From a virus, in IMG/VR virus record IMGVR_UViG_3300017989_001418, positions 1 to 43,437 of that record: a stretch of DNA of 43,437 nt; one strand, written 5' to 3'. A program made the position numbers and the translations under genes. Positions within the stretch are counted from its first letter, which is position 1. Every line of letters begins with the position of its first letter. The notes under the pieces are model-generated. The model was not told the origin of the DNA. It ran no database searches and saw only the letters and a list, made by a program, of their open reading frames with translations. Positions 13,989 through 24,006 of the stretch are shown piece after piece.

Positions 13989-15932
13989 ATGCTTCATCGA
14001 ATCGCGAGTTTACTGCGTAATCAGGAATCGGACCGAGAGAATCGTGGTCTGTTGTTTGCTTCTGGTGATACCGTTCCATCTGATGGCACAGACGGTTACC
14101 AGACTGGCTGTCTGTTTCAGCATGTCGACGGTGGAGACGGGACTGCGCTGTATGTCAACGAGGGGTCAATAACCTCGTGCGACTTCAATGCCATCGAGGG
14201 CGGTGGCTACGACACCCCGATGAACATCGGTGCATTTTCTTCGTTAACGGCAGGTAGCGGTGTTGAGATTTCGAGTGATCAAACCAGTGCCTTGAATGTC
14301 TATTCTGATGATGTCGGGGCAAACATAGGCACCAGTGTTCGTGGTCTTCGCAGCCGTTTTCTGTTGACTACAGACCAGAGTGCAGGGACTATTCGTGCAC
14401 TTCAGGGTCAGTTGAAGCTCGCGAACCTTGTTGATGTGACAACTGGTATTTACACTGCTTCTCAGGGATATGTAGAGCTTGCCGGAACGCATATTGCGAA
14501 AACTGGTTCTACGTTCTCTTGTTTTGATGCAAGTCTCGAAATTGGTACGGCACTAACCGTTGATAGTGGCGGCGAAGCGTGTGGAGTTCATGTCGAGACA
14601 ACTGGATCTGGTTCAATCACCAACAATGGCACGTGCGCTGGGATCTTGGTTGATAAGGCTGCTGGAGCAGCAGATTGGCCTGTTGCTATCCTGGCAAAGA
14701 ACTGCACCACTGGATTGTCGATCAGTGCGGCTTCTGGTCGTGCGATTGACATTGATACTTCAGGGGTCTTTCGGATGGGTGTACAGGGAACCGGAGTTCC
14801 TGTGTCGACGACTTATCCGTTCGCCATGGAAGTGCACTGTGAATCAACTGCTGACATCGAATCGGGCGATACTGGTGCAACGGCCGGTATCTACTCAAGG
14901 TATGAAGTTTCAGCAGACCAAACGTCGCAATGCAGCCATATCGCCATGTTCGGTAAGTTGCGTGTGAAGAAGGATCTTGCGGATGGTGCTCACGCGGGTG
15001 TATATGGATATGTCGAGATTTCGGAGAGTGGTACTGCGATCGGCGGAACCGCGACCACAACCACTGCGGCCGGCACCTTTGCCATTGAGGCAGATACGAA
15101 TTTCACTCTGTCAACTGGGCATCTCAATGGAGTGTGTATTGATTCAAGCGTTCATGCAAGCGCTACGATCAGTGGCACTATGTCTGGTCTTCGCATCAAG
15201 AAGTCCACCGGCAAGCTGGCGTGGGAAACCGGTATTGCGATCGAAGGTGACGCGGTCGCTGTTGGCATGACGGTTGGCAAATTCACCAGTAGTGGTGCTA
15301 CTACAAACGCAGTTGCGTTTTCGACTTCTCAGGATATTTACAGCGATGGCCAGTTGTCGACTGTTGAGATTCATGGTGCAAGTACCGGTGATCTTGGGTC
15401 CGGTTATTCAGCAAAGTGCCTGCGGGCAAGGCATATCGTTAACGCTACGGCTGCGGCACACGAGACGTACGGCGTTATGGGCCAACTTGTCGTTAAGGAT
15501 ACGACGCTTAGTCATCTGCATGCTGGCGTGATTGGAACATTCGAGGGGCATACGTCTGGTGTTGTTAGCACTCCGGCGTACAGATATGGAACAGCATGCG
15601 TGCAAGCTCGCATTGGCGGCGGTGCCGCGATCACTGCAACCACGCCAATCTGTGGGTTTAGTGCGATATTCAACAGTGCAGATGCACTGGCGGCTGGATC
15701 GTCAGTTGCATACGCAGTAACAAACACCACGACAGGTGAATGGGATTACGTAATTGGCGTTACTCATGCCGGTTCTGGTGTCCATAATGGCGTTGAGATT
15801 GTAGACGGTTTGGCGGGCGACACTGGAGATGAGGGGAAGGTTGGGTACGACGCCTTGATGAAGGTGGATATTGGTGGTACTGCGTACTACATCGCCTTGT
15901 TTGATGCCGGTAGTGTTACTGGCGAAGCATAA
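13989..15932 (+). CDS. Beta-rich structural protein with threefold internal repeat
   Basis: A 647-aa, Gly/Ala/Thr/Ser-rich protein. The N-terminal part has GYQTGCLFQHVDGGDG and LYVNEGSITSCDFNAI, a module I recall in structural proteins near phage capsid genes. After that, three modules of roughly 130-170 residues follow the same plan: an R/Y-containing strand, a 'xxGxLxVK...HAGVxGxxE' strand pair, then a 'GxxIxxS' turn. Examples are IAMFGKLRVKKDLADGAHAG and YGVMGQLVVKDTTLSHLHAG. A trimeric beta-prism or head-fibre fold is plausible. The ATG at 13989 has AAGGGG seven bases upstream. No enzymatic motif was found. Confidence 0.65.
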   Translation: MLHRIASLLRNQESDRENRGLLFASGDTVPSDGTDGYQTGCLFQHVDGGDGTALYVNEGSITSCDFNAIEGGGYDTPMNIGAFSSLTAGSGVEISSDQTSALNVYSDDVGANIGTSVRGLRSRFLLTTDQSAGTIRALQGQLKLANLVDVTTGIYTASQGYVELAGTHIAKTGSTFSCFDASLEIGTALTVDSGGEACGVHVETTGSGSITNNGTCAGILVDKAAGAADWPVAILAKNCTTGLSISAASGRAIDIDTSGVFRMGVQGTGVPVSTTYPFAMEVHCESTADIESGDTGATAGIYSRYEVSADQTSQCSHIAMFGKLRVKKDLADGAHAGVYGYVEISESGTAIGGTATTTTAAGTFAIEADTNFTLSTGHLNGVCIDSSVHASATISGTMSGLRIKKSTGKLAWETGIAIEGDAVAVGMTVGKFTSSGATTNAVAFSTSQDIYSDGQLSTVEIHGASTGDLGSGYSAKCLRARHIVNATAAAHETYGVMGQLVVKDTTLSHLHAGVIGTFEGHTSGVVSTPAYRYGTACVQARIGGGAAITATTPICGFSAIFNSADALAAGSSVAYAVTNTTTGEWDYVIGVTHAGSGVHNGVEIVDGLAGDTGDEGKVGYDALMKVDIGGTAYYIALFDAGSVTGEA

Positions 15933-15959
15933 GTATTGCGCTAAAGAAGAGAGGCTAAA

Positions 15960-16352
15960 ATGAAGGCTGCTGATATTCTGAATGGATTTCATGCGTGGAC
16001 GCGCCTGGTTGGCATGAAAATGAGTGCATCCAATGCGTATTCTTTGATGAAGTACGCAAGGCTTGTGTTCGAGGAATATGAGCTAATTGAGCGCCGTAGG
16101 TCTGGCCTTGTCCACAGGATCACAGGGACTGAGCCAGGTTCAAATGCAGAAATCAAGCATGGAACCAATGAGTTCGAGCAGTACGTTTCCGAATTTTCGG
16201 AAATGGCTGAAGTGGAAGTTTCTGTTCCTACATTTGGGAACAGTCTTGAGGCTGTGCTCTCTTGGATTCCGGATGACGAGAAGTTCTCTGCCCAGGAGCT
16301 AGCTGTTCTTGAGCCATTCTTCGGAGGCGACGATGGAGCTTCGACCAACTAG
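15960..16352 (+). CDS. Hypothetical protein in virion cluster
   Basis: A 130-aa protein, acidic and mostly helical, with no recognisable motif. Part of it (IHGAxEx-like EFEQYVSEFSEMAEVEVSVP and FSAQELAVLEPFF) resembles short phage proteins that track tail or chaperone genes, but I cannot name a family. The ATG at 15960 has GAGAGG five bases upstream. It overlaps the next gene by 20 bases. Confidence 0.6.
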   Translation: MKAADILNGFHAWTRLVGMKMSASNAYSLMKYARLVFEEYELIERRRSGLVHRITGTEPGSNAEIKHGTNEFEQYVSEFSEMAEVEVSVPTFGNSLEAVLSWIPDDEKFSAQELAVLEPFFGGDDGASTN

Positions 16353-16551
16353 AGAGTTCACGAACGAGCACCAGAAATCCATGGTCGCTGAGCCGCTTGC
16401 GTTGGAGTTAACGTGGCCGCGTTCTTTGAGTATTAAGACATCTTCGCTTGACAGGATTAAGAGCGCCGAGTTGATGTTCGATAACGGGCCACCTCGGGGC
16501 AAGAAGTGGTACGTGTACGTCAATATGAGCGTCGTTGAAGTGGATGCCTAG
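16333..16551 (+). CDS. Small hypothetical protein
   Basis: A 72-aa protein (MELRPTREFTNEHQK...) with an aromatic beta-like end (GKKWYVYVNMSVVEV). GGAGG five bases before the ATG at 16333 decides the start; the open frame extends slightly further up. Overlaps on both sides suggest translational coupling. I do not recognise it. Confidence 0.55.
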   Translation: MELRPTREFTNEHQKSMVAEPLALELTWPRSLSIKTSSLDRIKSAELMFDNGPPRGKKWYVYVNMSVVEVDA

Positions 16552-16567
16552 CAATGCGAGGCCAAGT

Positions 16568-18976
16568 GTGTCAAAACAACGTAAGCTCATGGTTAGCTTC
16601 CCTCTCGGCGGACTGGACCGCAAGGCAGCTTATCGACAACAGAAGCCATACACCACCGCAGACTGTTTGAACGTCTGGCCGGTAGGATCAATTGAACAGC
16701 GCGACCGCGGTGGTTCTCGCCCCGGTCTTGCTTATGCGTTTGACTACGCGCTGGATTCGCAGTCAGAGATAGATGATCCTATTCGGATGATGAATCCGAT
16801 GCAAATCGCTCTGTCTGATGGATACTATTCGCTGTCGGATACGTTCGATGGAAGGTCACTCTCTTCTAAGTGGTCCCAGAGTAACGGCGGCGAAGCGCTC
16901 GCAGAAGTCTTGTTTCAGACTGGCGTATCTAGCCAGGTGTGGGGCGTTGGGACATCTGACGGGGTAGAGAGGCATGCCATATGGGACACTCCACCGCTCG
17001 ACTTCGACAGTCCGTATTGGACTGAAATCTACATCGAGCCGAAGGATGGCGTATGGTGTCTTGAATACGGTGTCGAGACAAATATGGACGACACGACTCC
17101 AGATGTTGGCGAAGACTGCATAGAAGTCGTGCTGAATACATCCGGAACTCCGAGTATCATCGTAAGACGATACTATGGCGGTGCTCTCCAGACGTTCAAC
17201 TGGGAGTCGATAACGTGGCACGATTCATCACATGGCGGGTGGCTGCGTGTGTATCACGACACTTCTGCCGGCGCATCGGGAACGTACGGCGACCTGCACG
17301 TGTATTGGCAGGGTGAGAAGTGTGTCTATGATGACGAAGGAACCGAGTACCAGCCTCTAAACGACGCCGTTGCCGGAAAGAGAACTGGGTTCGGCGTGGT
17401 TGGTCCTAATGCTGGAGGCATTAAGGCATGGAGAATGCAGGGCACCAGGACCGATGAAGTCGACGATGCGGTCGTTAGGTCAAAGATGATCATATCGTCC
17501 GATGGCAATATCTACACAGAAGAAACCCCAGGTAGGTTCACGCTGCTGTCAACAAATCTCTCGGTCAGAGACGACGTGACGCTACAGTCGGTTCAGAGTG
17601 GACAGAAGCTGTACATTGCAGATTACGGTGACTTGCGAGCTAACGACACTAACGGGGTCGTGTCTGGTTCTACGCTAGACTCAGCTACTTATTCCGACTG
17701 GACGACCCTTGGGATAGACACAGATTCCGATGTGTGCGTGATTTCAGCAGTGGGTGGGGCAACTACCGAAGGCACATACAAGATTGATTCAGTGGCCGCT
17801 GGAGCTGTGACGCTAGCTTCAGCGCCCGGCGATGGAACATGTTCGTTCAGAATCGAGCGCGCGACTAAGGTATACGATCCATCGGACGATTCGCTAAGTA
17901 TCTTGACCGCGTCTAATGGCCAAGTCCCAACAGGCAACCCACTGATGTGTAGGCACCTTGGCAGGCTGTTTCTCGGTGGGTCTGAAATCGCTCCACATGT
18001 CTGGTACTGTAGTAGACAAAACGATGAGAACGATTGGGACTATGCTGAGACAGATGATCAGCGTGCCGTTGCAGGAACTAGCAGCGAAGTTGGTGTGCCA
18101 GGGAGGCCACTTACCGCGATGTTTTCGCACAGCGACGACTACCTGATATTCGGGTGTAGGGATGAGATATGGAGGATGCGCGGAGATCCGGCTGTATCCC
18201 AAGGCCTCGATTCATTGAGTAAGGTCATAGGCATTGTCTCGAAGGACGCCTGGTGTATAACGCCTGATGGAGATGTGGTATTTCTGTCTGCAAACGGGGT
18301 ATACATACTTCCTGCCGGCGGTGAAAGTAGGCCAATTCCTTTATCAAGGGCAAAGCTACCTCTTGAGTTGATGAACGTCGACTCAAATCAATTCGAGGTG
18401 CAGATGGAATATGACGTCGACAATGAAGGCGTCCATCTGTTTATGACACCAGTCGAAGATCAAGATCAGCTTCACTGGTGGATAGACTGGCAGACGAAAA
18501 CATTCTGGCCAGTGTCTCTCAGTGGTGATCATGAGCCAACGAAGATCGTGTACATGCAGTCCACATCGACCGAAGATTCGGCAGTGATTCTTGGATGTCG
18601 TGATGGTAGGCTCAGAAAGTTTAGCTGGGATGCAGAAAACGACACCGGAACCACGTTCTCGTCGTACATCGACATTGGACCCATTCCGTTGAATCGCGGT
18701 GGAGAGGTCGGCGTGATTGTCTCGATGGATGCGACAATGGCCGCCAACGGTGGAAGCGTGACTTGGAGCATCTATCCCGCCTTGACGTTTGAGGCCACTT
18801 ATGACGCCTCCGCGTTGGCCACTGGTACATGGACAGCCGGTTTGAATGCGACCGTAAGGCCGTCGGGTCGCGGTCAGGCGTTTCGACTGCGTATTACTGG
18901 CACAGCAGGATCTAGATGGGCTGTTGAGCACATTGTTGTTGCTACAAGAGAATCAGGACCAAAAAAGGTGGCGTGA
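16568..18976 (+). CDS. Tail nozzle protein, T7 gp12-like candidate
   Basis: An 802-aa protein that starts MSKQRKLMVSFPLGGLDRKA and soon has PYTTADCLNVWPVG then EQRDRGGSRPGL. 'PPYTTxxxxNVxP...RxRGGSRPG' is the opening I recall for large beta-rich podovirus nozzle proteins that sit under the adaptor. Length matches T7 gp12 (794 aa). GTG at 16568 has GAGG six bases upstream; ATG at 16544 in the same frame is the alternative and would overlap the previous gene. The body is beta-rich with repeated Gly/Trp/Asp turns. It is followed directly by the fibre gene (TGATG overlap). Confidence 0.7.
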   Translation: MSKQRKLMVSFPLGGLDRKAAYRQQKPYTTADCLNVWPVGSIEQRDRGGSRPGLAYAFDYALDSQSEIDDPIRMMNPMQIALSDGYYSLSDTFDGRSLSSKWSQSNGGEALAEVLFQTGVSSQVWGVGTSDGVERHAIWDTPPLDFDSPYWTEIYIEPKDGVWCLEYGVETNMDDTTPDVGEDCIEVVLNTSGTPSIIVRRYYGGALQTFNWESITWHDSSHGGWLRVYHDTSAGASGTYGDLHVYWQGEKCVYDDEGTEYQPLNDAVAGKRTGFGVVGPNAGGIKAWRMQGTRTDEVDDAVVRSKMIISSDGNIYTEETPGRFTLLSTNLSVRDDVTLQSVQSGQKLYIADYGDLRANDTNGVVSGSTLDSATYSDWTTLGIDTDSDVCVISAVGGATTEGTYKIDSVAAGAVTLASAPGDGTCSFRIERATKVYDPSDDSLSILTASNGQVPTGNPLMCRHLGRLFLGGSEIAPHVWYCSRQNDENDWDYAETDDQRAVAGTSSEVGVPGRPLTAMFSHSDDYLIFGCRDEIWRMRGDPAVSQGLDSLSKVIGIVSKDAWCITPDGDVVFLSANGVYILPAGGESRPIPLSRAKLPLELMNVDSNQFEVQMEYDVDNEGVHLFMTPVEDQDQLHWWIDWQTKTFWPVSLSGDHEPTKIVYMQSTSTEDSAVILGCRDGRLRKFSWDAENDTGTTFSSYIDIGPIPLNRGGEVGVIVSMDATMAANGGSVTWSIYPALTFEATYDASALATGTWTAGLNATVRPSGRGQAFRLRITGTAGSRWAVEHIVVATRESGPKKVA

Positions 18977-21900
18977 TGGCGAACATGGTCCCTAGAGGAA
19001 ACAGCCCTACGGAGTTGCGTAGGGCGTTTCAATGGAACAAGAAGCATACTGGCATACTTACTGAAGGCGCTTCTGGCGAGGTGCTAGTTGGCGCCGGCGC
19101 CGGGTCGACGCCCGCTTGGGGAACCGAGCTTACGGCGCTAACGCTGCTGACGGTCGACAATATCACGATCAACGCGGCAACGATCGCCAGCGACACCGGG
19201 GCGATCAGCTTCGGCGATGAGAATCTTTCTACAACCGGGACGATTACAGGCGTGAACGTAACCTCCGGGGAATCGCCTGGCCACACGCACGACAACAGCT
19301 ATTACACTGAGACTGAGCTTGACGCAGGCCAGCTTGATTCCTTGTACTTCCAGGAGTCTGAGTATGTAGATTCCAGTGCTGGGGTTGGTGATTCTGGCAA
19401 GCCAATAGTATTGAATGCTGACGGGGAAGTCGACATCACCATGATCCCGGATGGCGTTGGGGTGACTGACCATGGCGCGCTAGACGGGCTTGGCGATGAC
19501 GACCACACAATTTACCTACTAGCCGATGGAACAAGAGGTCTTACCGGGGATTTGTCTGTAGACGCGCTGGTAACGATCGATGGGCGCGATTTGTCTATCG
19601 ATGGCACGAAGCTGGATGGCATTGAGGAGAACGCAGATGTCACAGACGCCGCGAACGTGGCTGCTGCTGGTGCTGCAATGGCAGGCGGAGCATTTCACGA
19701 CGGATTCTCTGATTATGTGGCTGCTGAGCATGTATTACTTCCTGCTGCTCTGGCTGACATAGTCTCAGACACAACAGCGACCGGTGCGAATCTGACGACG
19801 CTGACCGACGACAGCATGGCAGATTCGCTGCATCGACACTCAGAGCTGTCTGCTAGCGATGGGACACCAGACAGGGCATTTTATGTCAATTCCGATGGAA
19901 ACATGGTAACGGACGCTGGAAAAATTCGCTTAGGTGATTCAATTGAGACATGGAAGTACAAGATTGAGATTTGGTCAGACAGGGCGTACGGAGATGGATT
20001 ACTGTTCAGTTCAGCAGACAGCACTGGGGCAAGTTCTGCACCTACGCTGTATTTCGTCAGACATAGAGGAACAACTAGCTCGCCAGCAATTGTTCAGAAC
20101 GGCGATCGCTTGATGAGGATCGCTGCGGTCGGCAATGACGGTCACGGGAGCTTGGCGTATAAAGCCGCAGCGAGAATAGAGGGAAGAGTTGACGGTGCGC
20201 CAACACCTGAGGTTGCGGTCCCTGGAAGCATTGTGTTTATGACCTCTCCGTCAGGAAGCGCAACACCTGCTGACAGGATGATCGTTAAAAGCACTGGGTA
20301 TGTTGGGATCAACTCAACGCCAGACTCAAGGCTGGAAGTTCAGACAGAAACAGGCGAGGGGGTGCAGGCACTCACAATCGATCAGAACGACGCTGATAAG
20401 GCGTTCATCGATTTCCAGGGAACGTCCGCTGCAAGTGCCGCGAACAATATCTCGACGTGGGTTTCTGGAGCAACGCTAACTGGGTTCACCAGGCAGGAGA
20501 TTAACGGTACAGAATACTGGATGCCGTACTACGGTGCACCAACAGGAGCGGCACTGGCAACTGAGTACGTGCCAGCCAGTGTCACGCTGAACGCCGGGTC
20601 GAATACTGCGGGTGACGTGGACAGCGTTGCAGCTATGCTGGAGAGCGATACATACGACGTAGACGAGGTCGCGGCCACGCCAGGGTTCGACATTGAGTTT
20701 GCGTTCTCGGGCGTTGTGGCATTTACTGGCGTGCGAGTCAGGTGTCTATATAACGGAGGGTCTTCCCACACGGTAGAGATCAGGCTGTACAACTACAATA
20801 CTACGTCATGGGATACAGTTCTTGAGTTCACCGATCAGGCGTATCAGACCATACTCGAATTCCCAGTGCTGGACGACACAAACTACATCAGCGGAGGAGC
20901 CGCAAAAGTTACTGTCTATCATTCGTCTGCTGGAAATGCCGCACATGACATCTCTGTCGACTACGTAGCGCTGACATACGGCGATGAGTTCAGTTACCCG
21001 CAGAGCGACCATGGGTTGCTAAGCGGAAATGCAGACGACGACCATACCCAGTACTCGCTGGCCGACGGAACAAGGGCGTTCACCGGTGTCGTGTCTGGAG
21101 TGACCCCAACTGCGGATGCGCACCTCAGCACGAAGGCGTATGTAGATGACGCTGTAGAGCCTCCATTCCCTGCTTGGGAAACGAATTCAGACGGATGGGA
21201 CGATGTACAAGAGGCAATGTCGTTTAGGTGGGGGAGAAATCGCGCTAGATCAACGCATAGATGCGTGAACACGTTTGGTTCGTTGTCTGGAAGCAATAAG
21301 TGGTGGGGAGGCGTGGTTGCAGATAATGGGAAGATTTATGGCATACCGCGTGACTCCACAACGGTACTGGAGATTGATCCATCTGATGATTCGGTTTCGA
21401 CATTTGGGTCGTTATCTGGGAGCGGAAAGTGGTACGGTGGCGTGCTGGCTCCGAATGGATACATCTACTGCGCCCCGGCAGGGTCAACTAGTATTCTGAA
21501 GATTGATCCAAGTACCCCATCTGCTTCTACGTTTGGAACTGTTACGGCTGGGCGCACTGGCTGTGTGCTTGCGAACAATGGGATGATCTACTGTATTCCA
21601 GGTGGCACGGCAAGCGACATACTGAAGATTGATCCGACAAGTGATAGTACGTCAACTTTCGGGTCTACGTCTGGGGCGTACTTCGGTGGAGTGCTTGCGC
21701 CAAATGGGAAAATCTATGGAGTTCCGTGGTCGTCAACTAGTGTCCTTGAAATAGATCCAAGTGCCGATACTGTCTCTGAGATCGGATCTGTTCCATCTGG
21801 GAACAAATGGGTTGGTGGCGTACTGGCCCCGAATGGGCTGATCTATTTCATTCCGTCTGGATACAGCTACATTGGGATCTTCGATCCAGACACGTACAAC

Positions 21901-22209
21901 ATGCGTTATATAACCGGGTACAGCGTGTATTCGTATGGGTTCTATGGCGGTTGCCTCGGGCCAGACGGAAGGATCTACATGGCAGCGAACGGCAACAGCG
22001 AGTTGGTTCGTGTCGATCCAGACGCAGAAGAGTATCAGGAGTGGTGGTCTTTGTCTGGGAGTAATAGATACACTGGCTGCGTGATGGCCGATAACGGATG
22101 TATCTACTTCATCCCAAGGGACGCAACTGCTGTCCTGAAGCTCGGCTTGGATTTGACAGGTGGAGTTCATGAAGACTGGCATTTGTCTAGGTATTTCAAT
22201 AAGTTTTAG
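18976..22209 (+). CDS. Tail fibre with C-terminal seven-bladed beta-propeller
   Basis: A 1077-aa protein. The N-terminal third has fibre-type repeats: DHGALDGLGDDDHTIYLLAD and, near residue 680, DHGLLSGNADDDHTQYSLAD, each followed by GTR. The middle (about 330-700) is a beta-rich body. From residue 764 to about 1060 there are seven similar units of about 42 residues, each with a 'GG/GC-x-L-A-x-NG-x-IY-x-x-P' strand pair and a '(I/V)LxIDP' strand (for example YGGVLAPNGYIYCAP, ILKIDPS). Seven such units close into a beta-propeller, the likely receptor-binding tip. ATG at 18976 overlaps the upstream stop; GTG at 18973 is the alternative. The function follows from position and repeats. Confidence 0.8.
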   Translation: MANMVPRGNSPTELRRAFQWNKKHTGILTEGASGEVLVGAGAGSTPAWGTELTALTLLTVDNITINAATIASDTGAISFGDENLSTTGTITGVNVTSGESPGHTHDNSYYTETELDAGQLDSLYFQESEYVDSSAGVGDSGKPIVLNADGEVDITMIPDGVGVTDHGALDGLGDDDHTIYLLADGTRGLTGDLSVDALVTIDGRDLSIDGTKLDGIEENADVTDAANVAAAGAAMAGGAFHDGFSDYVAAEHVLLPAALADIVSDTTATGANLTTLTDDSMADSLHRHSELSASDGTPDRAFYVNSDGNMVTDAGKIRLGDSIETWKYKIEIWSDRAYGDGLLFSSADSTGASSAPTLYFVRHRGTTSSPAIVQNGDRLMRIAAVGNDGHGSLAYKAAARIEGRVDGAPTPEVAVPGSIVFMTSPSGSATPADRMIVKSTGYVGINSTPDSRLEVQTETGEGVQALTIDQNDADKAFIDFQGTSAASAANNISTWVSGATLTGFTRQEINGTEYWMPYYGAPTGAALATEYVPASVTLNAGSNTAGDVDSVAAMLESDTYDVDEVAATPGFDIEFAFSGVVAFTGVRVRCLYNGGSSHTVEIRLYNYNTTSWDTVLEFTDQAYQTILEFPVLDDTNYISGGAAKVTVYHSSAGNAAHDISVDYVALTYGDEFSYPQSDHGLLSGNADDDHTQYSLADGTRAFTGVVSGVTPTADAHLSTKAYVDDAVEPPFPAWETNSDGWDDVQEAMSFRWGRNRARSTHRCVNTFGSLSGSNKWWGGVVADNGKIYGIPRDSTTVLEIDPSDDSVSTFGSLSGSGKWYGGVLAPNGYIYCAPAGSTSILKIDPSTPSASTFGTVTAGRTGCVLANNGMIYCIPGGTASDILKIDPTSDSTSTFGSTSGAYFGGVLAPNGKIYGVPWSSTSVLEIDPSADTVSEIGSVPSGNKWVGGVLAPNGLIYFIPSGYSYIGIFDPDTYNMRYITGYSVYSYGFYGGCLGPDGRIYMAANGNSELVRVDPDAEEYQEWWSLSGSNRYTGCVMADNGCIYFIPRDATAVLKLGLDLTGGVHEDWHLSRYFNKF

Positions 22210-22218
22210 GAGAGCATA

Positions 22219-22803
22219 ATGGGGCTTGCAGTTTATGACATTATGAGACGGCAACGATCGTGGGGAAGTCAAGGCGGAAGTTCTCCAACGTATGATCCAA
22301 TGGTGGCATGGAAAGAAAGAGAGGCGCTCTATCAGAGGGAAAAAGCAGACCTAGGCGCTGGATTCGATAGGCTGCTTAGCGCAGGGAACCTTAATCTATC
22401 ACAGCGGAAGGCGGATGTGCGAGCCGATGCAGCCAAGCAGAAGGCGTCTATTGGAAGCCAACTGTCTCGTTTAGGCATGGCGAACACGACGGTTGCGCCA
22501 ACGATGGGGCAGGGCGTGAATCGCGAAAAGAACGCAGAGCTTAATAGGATTGCAGAAGCCGAACAGCAAAGGCGACTCGAACTTGAGTTACAGCGAACTA
22601 ATGCGCTGGCGAACCTATCTGGACAGCACCTTTCCGCAGCCGACCAATACAACATGGCAAACTTACAGGCTGAATTAAGCAGGGGGCAGACTGCTGCGCA
22701 GACATACGCAGACACGCTTGATCCACTACTTAAGGCGCAGGGTGCTTATGTGCGAGGTACAACTGCTGGCGCTTCTTGGCGCAACCCCTGGTCGCCGCAG
22801 TAG
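22219..22803 (+). CDS. Internal virion protein candidate (gp14-like position)
   Basis: A 194-aa helical protein rich in Ala, Gln and Arg, with a long amphipathic stretch (NLSQRKADVRADAAKQKA...). AGGAG six bases before the ATG sets the start. It is the first of three genes between fibre and lysis cassette, in the order and sizes of the T7 ejection proteins gp14 (196 aa), gp15 and gp16. Sequence similarity to T7 cannot be claimed. A membrane-pore role during DNA ejection is inferred by position. Confidence 0.55.
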   Translation: MGLAVYDIMRRQRSWGSQGGSSPTYDPMVAWKEREALYQREKADLGAGFDRLLSAGNLNLSQRKADVRADAAKQKASIGSQLSRLGMANTTVAPTMGQGVNREKNAELNRIAEAEQQRRLELELQRTNALANLSGQHLSAADQYNMANLQAELSRGQTAAQTYADTLDPLLKAQGAYVRGTTAGASWRNPWSPQ

Positions 22804-22827
22804 CAATAAGCAACAGGAGATATTCAG

Positions 22828-24006
22828 ATGCCAGGTGGATGGTCTAAGGAATACTACGAGCGGCGAGACCGCAGCATTCGCGAAGAAGAGGCGCGGAGAG
22901 CAGACGAGAGGCGCGCGCAGCAAGAGCGTATGTATCGCCGTATTGACGAGGATAGACGAGCCAGGCAGCTTGCGAATCCTCACTCGAAGCTGAATCGTGC
23001 CAGGCGATTGGAGGCGGAACAAGAACAGTCTCTCATGGAAGCGGAGTACAATCAGCGAACGCAGCTTGAGCTAGCGAAGTTACAAGAGAAGGCTCGCCTA
23101 GATGTTCAGCAGTGGGAGTACAAATATACCCCCAAACAGAAGCAGCGTATTGCGAACAACAATCAGCGCAAGCAGGATGTCATGCAGAGTCCGGATTTCA
23201 CACAGGAACAGAAGATGGCCGCCGCCGCTGAGATTGACCGCGATACGATGAGTATTCTGCCTGGGATGATGCCGAAGGAGGGACCAACTTACAACGACGG
23301 ACAAGGCATCGGCGATGTGTGGGTTGATGTGCACGGGAATACTGTAACCAGGGAAGAAAATGGAATTCCCAGAACAATTCAGACGTATGATAAATCTCGT
23401 GAATACTTCGAAGCGAAGGCCAAAGCAGAGCGCGAAAAAATGCTATGGGACCTTCAGATTAAATTAGCAACGGAGCAGGTCCCTCAATACACGACAGATG
23501 AGAATGGTGTTCCTCAGCAGTCTGGAATGCGAAACCGAACACCAGAGGAAGTGTCTGCCGTTATGAACGTCCTGCGCGAAGACACGCGCCGGCGTGAGAC
23601 CCAACAGAACATTGAAGCCAACACGCTATCGCCAATCGAGGGCGAGCTTGTGGTTCCGCCTGAGATCGCTGCGCAGCGTGAGCAGCAAGCGACACATCCC
23701 ATACAACGGCAGGATTCAGTCTCGCCGGAGGTGACTGCGTCTGGTGTGCAAGAAATTAAGGAGCCTGAGTATGTACAAAACGCACGCAGATGGGTGGAAG
23801 GCAACGAGAAGTTTACGCCAGGCGCCGCGGGTTACAAGTCGGGCCAGATGTCGAAGCGAAAGTCGCAAGAGATCATTTCAGAATGGGAGAATGAGCTGAA
23901 GAACCTGCCGGAGAATATCCCGCATGTAAGTAGTGACGCCGACTACGATCGGCTCGCAGAAGGCACAACGTTCATTGACCCAGAAGGACACTTGAGGGTG
24001 AAGTAA
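22828..24006 (+). CDS. Internal virion protein candidate (gp15-like position)
   Basis: A 392-aa, highly charged helical protein. Residues 1-90 are Arg/Glu-rich (YYERRDRSIREEEARRADER), likely a long helix; the remainder is polar with Gln/Glu-rich segments. GGAG lies upstream of ATG 22828. Its stop overlaps the start of the 1595-aa gene (TAATG), consistent with stoichiometric partners in the ejection apparatus. No enzymatic motif is visible. Confidence 0.55.
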   Translation: MPGGWSKEYYERRDRSIREEEARRADERRAQQERMYRRIDEDRRARQLANPHSKLNRARRLEAEQEQSLMEAEYNQRTQLELAKLQEKARLDVQQWEYKYTPKQKQRIANNNQRKQDVMQSPDFTQEQKMAAAAEIDRDTMSILPGMMPKEGPTYNDGQGIGDVWVDVHGNTVTREENGIPRTIQTYDKSREYFEAKAKAEREKMLWDLQIKLATEQVPQYTTDENGVPQQSGMRNRTPEEVSAVMNVLREDTRRRETQQNIEANTLSPIEGELVVPPEIAAQREQQATHPIQRQDSVSPEVTASGVQEIKEPEYVQNARRWVEGNEKFTPGAAGYKSGQMSKRKSQEIISEWENELKNLPENIPHVSSDADYDRLAEGTTFIDPEGHLRVK

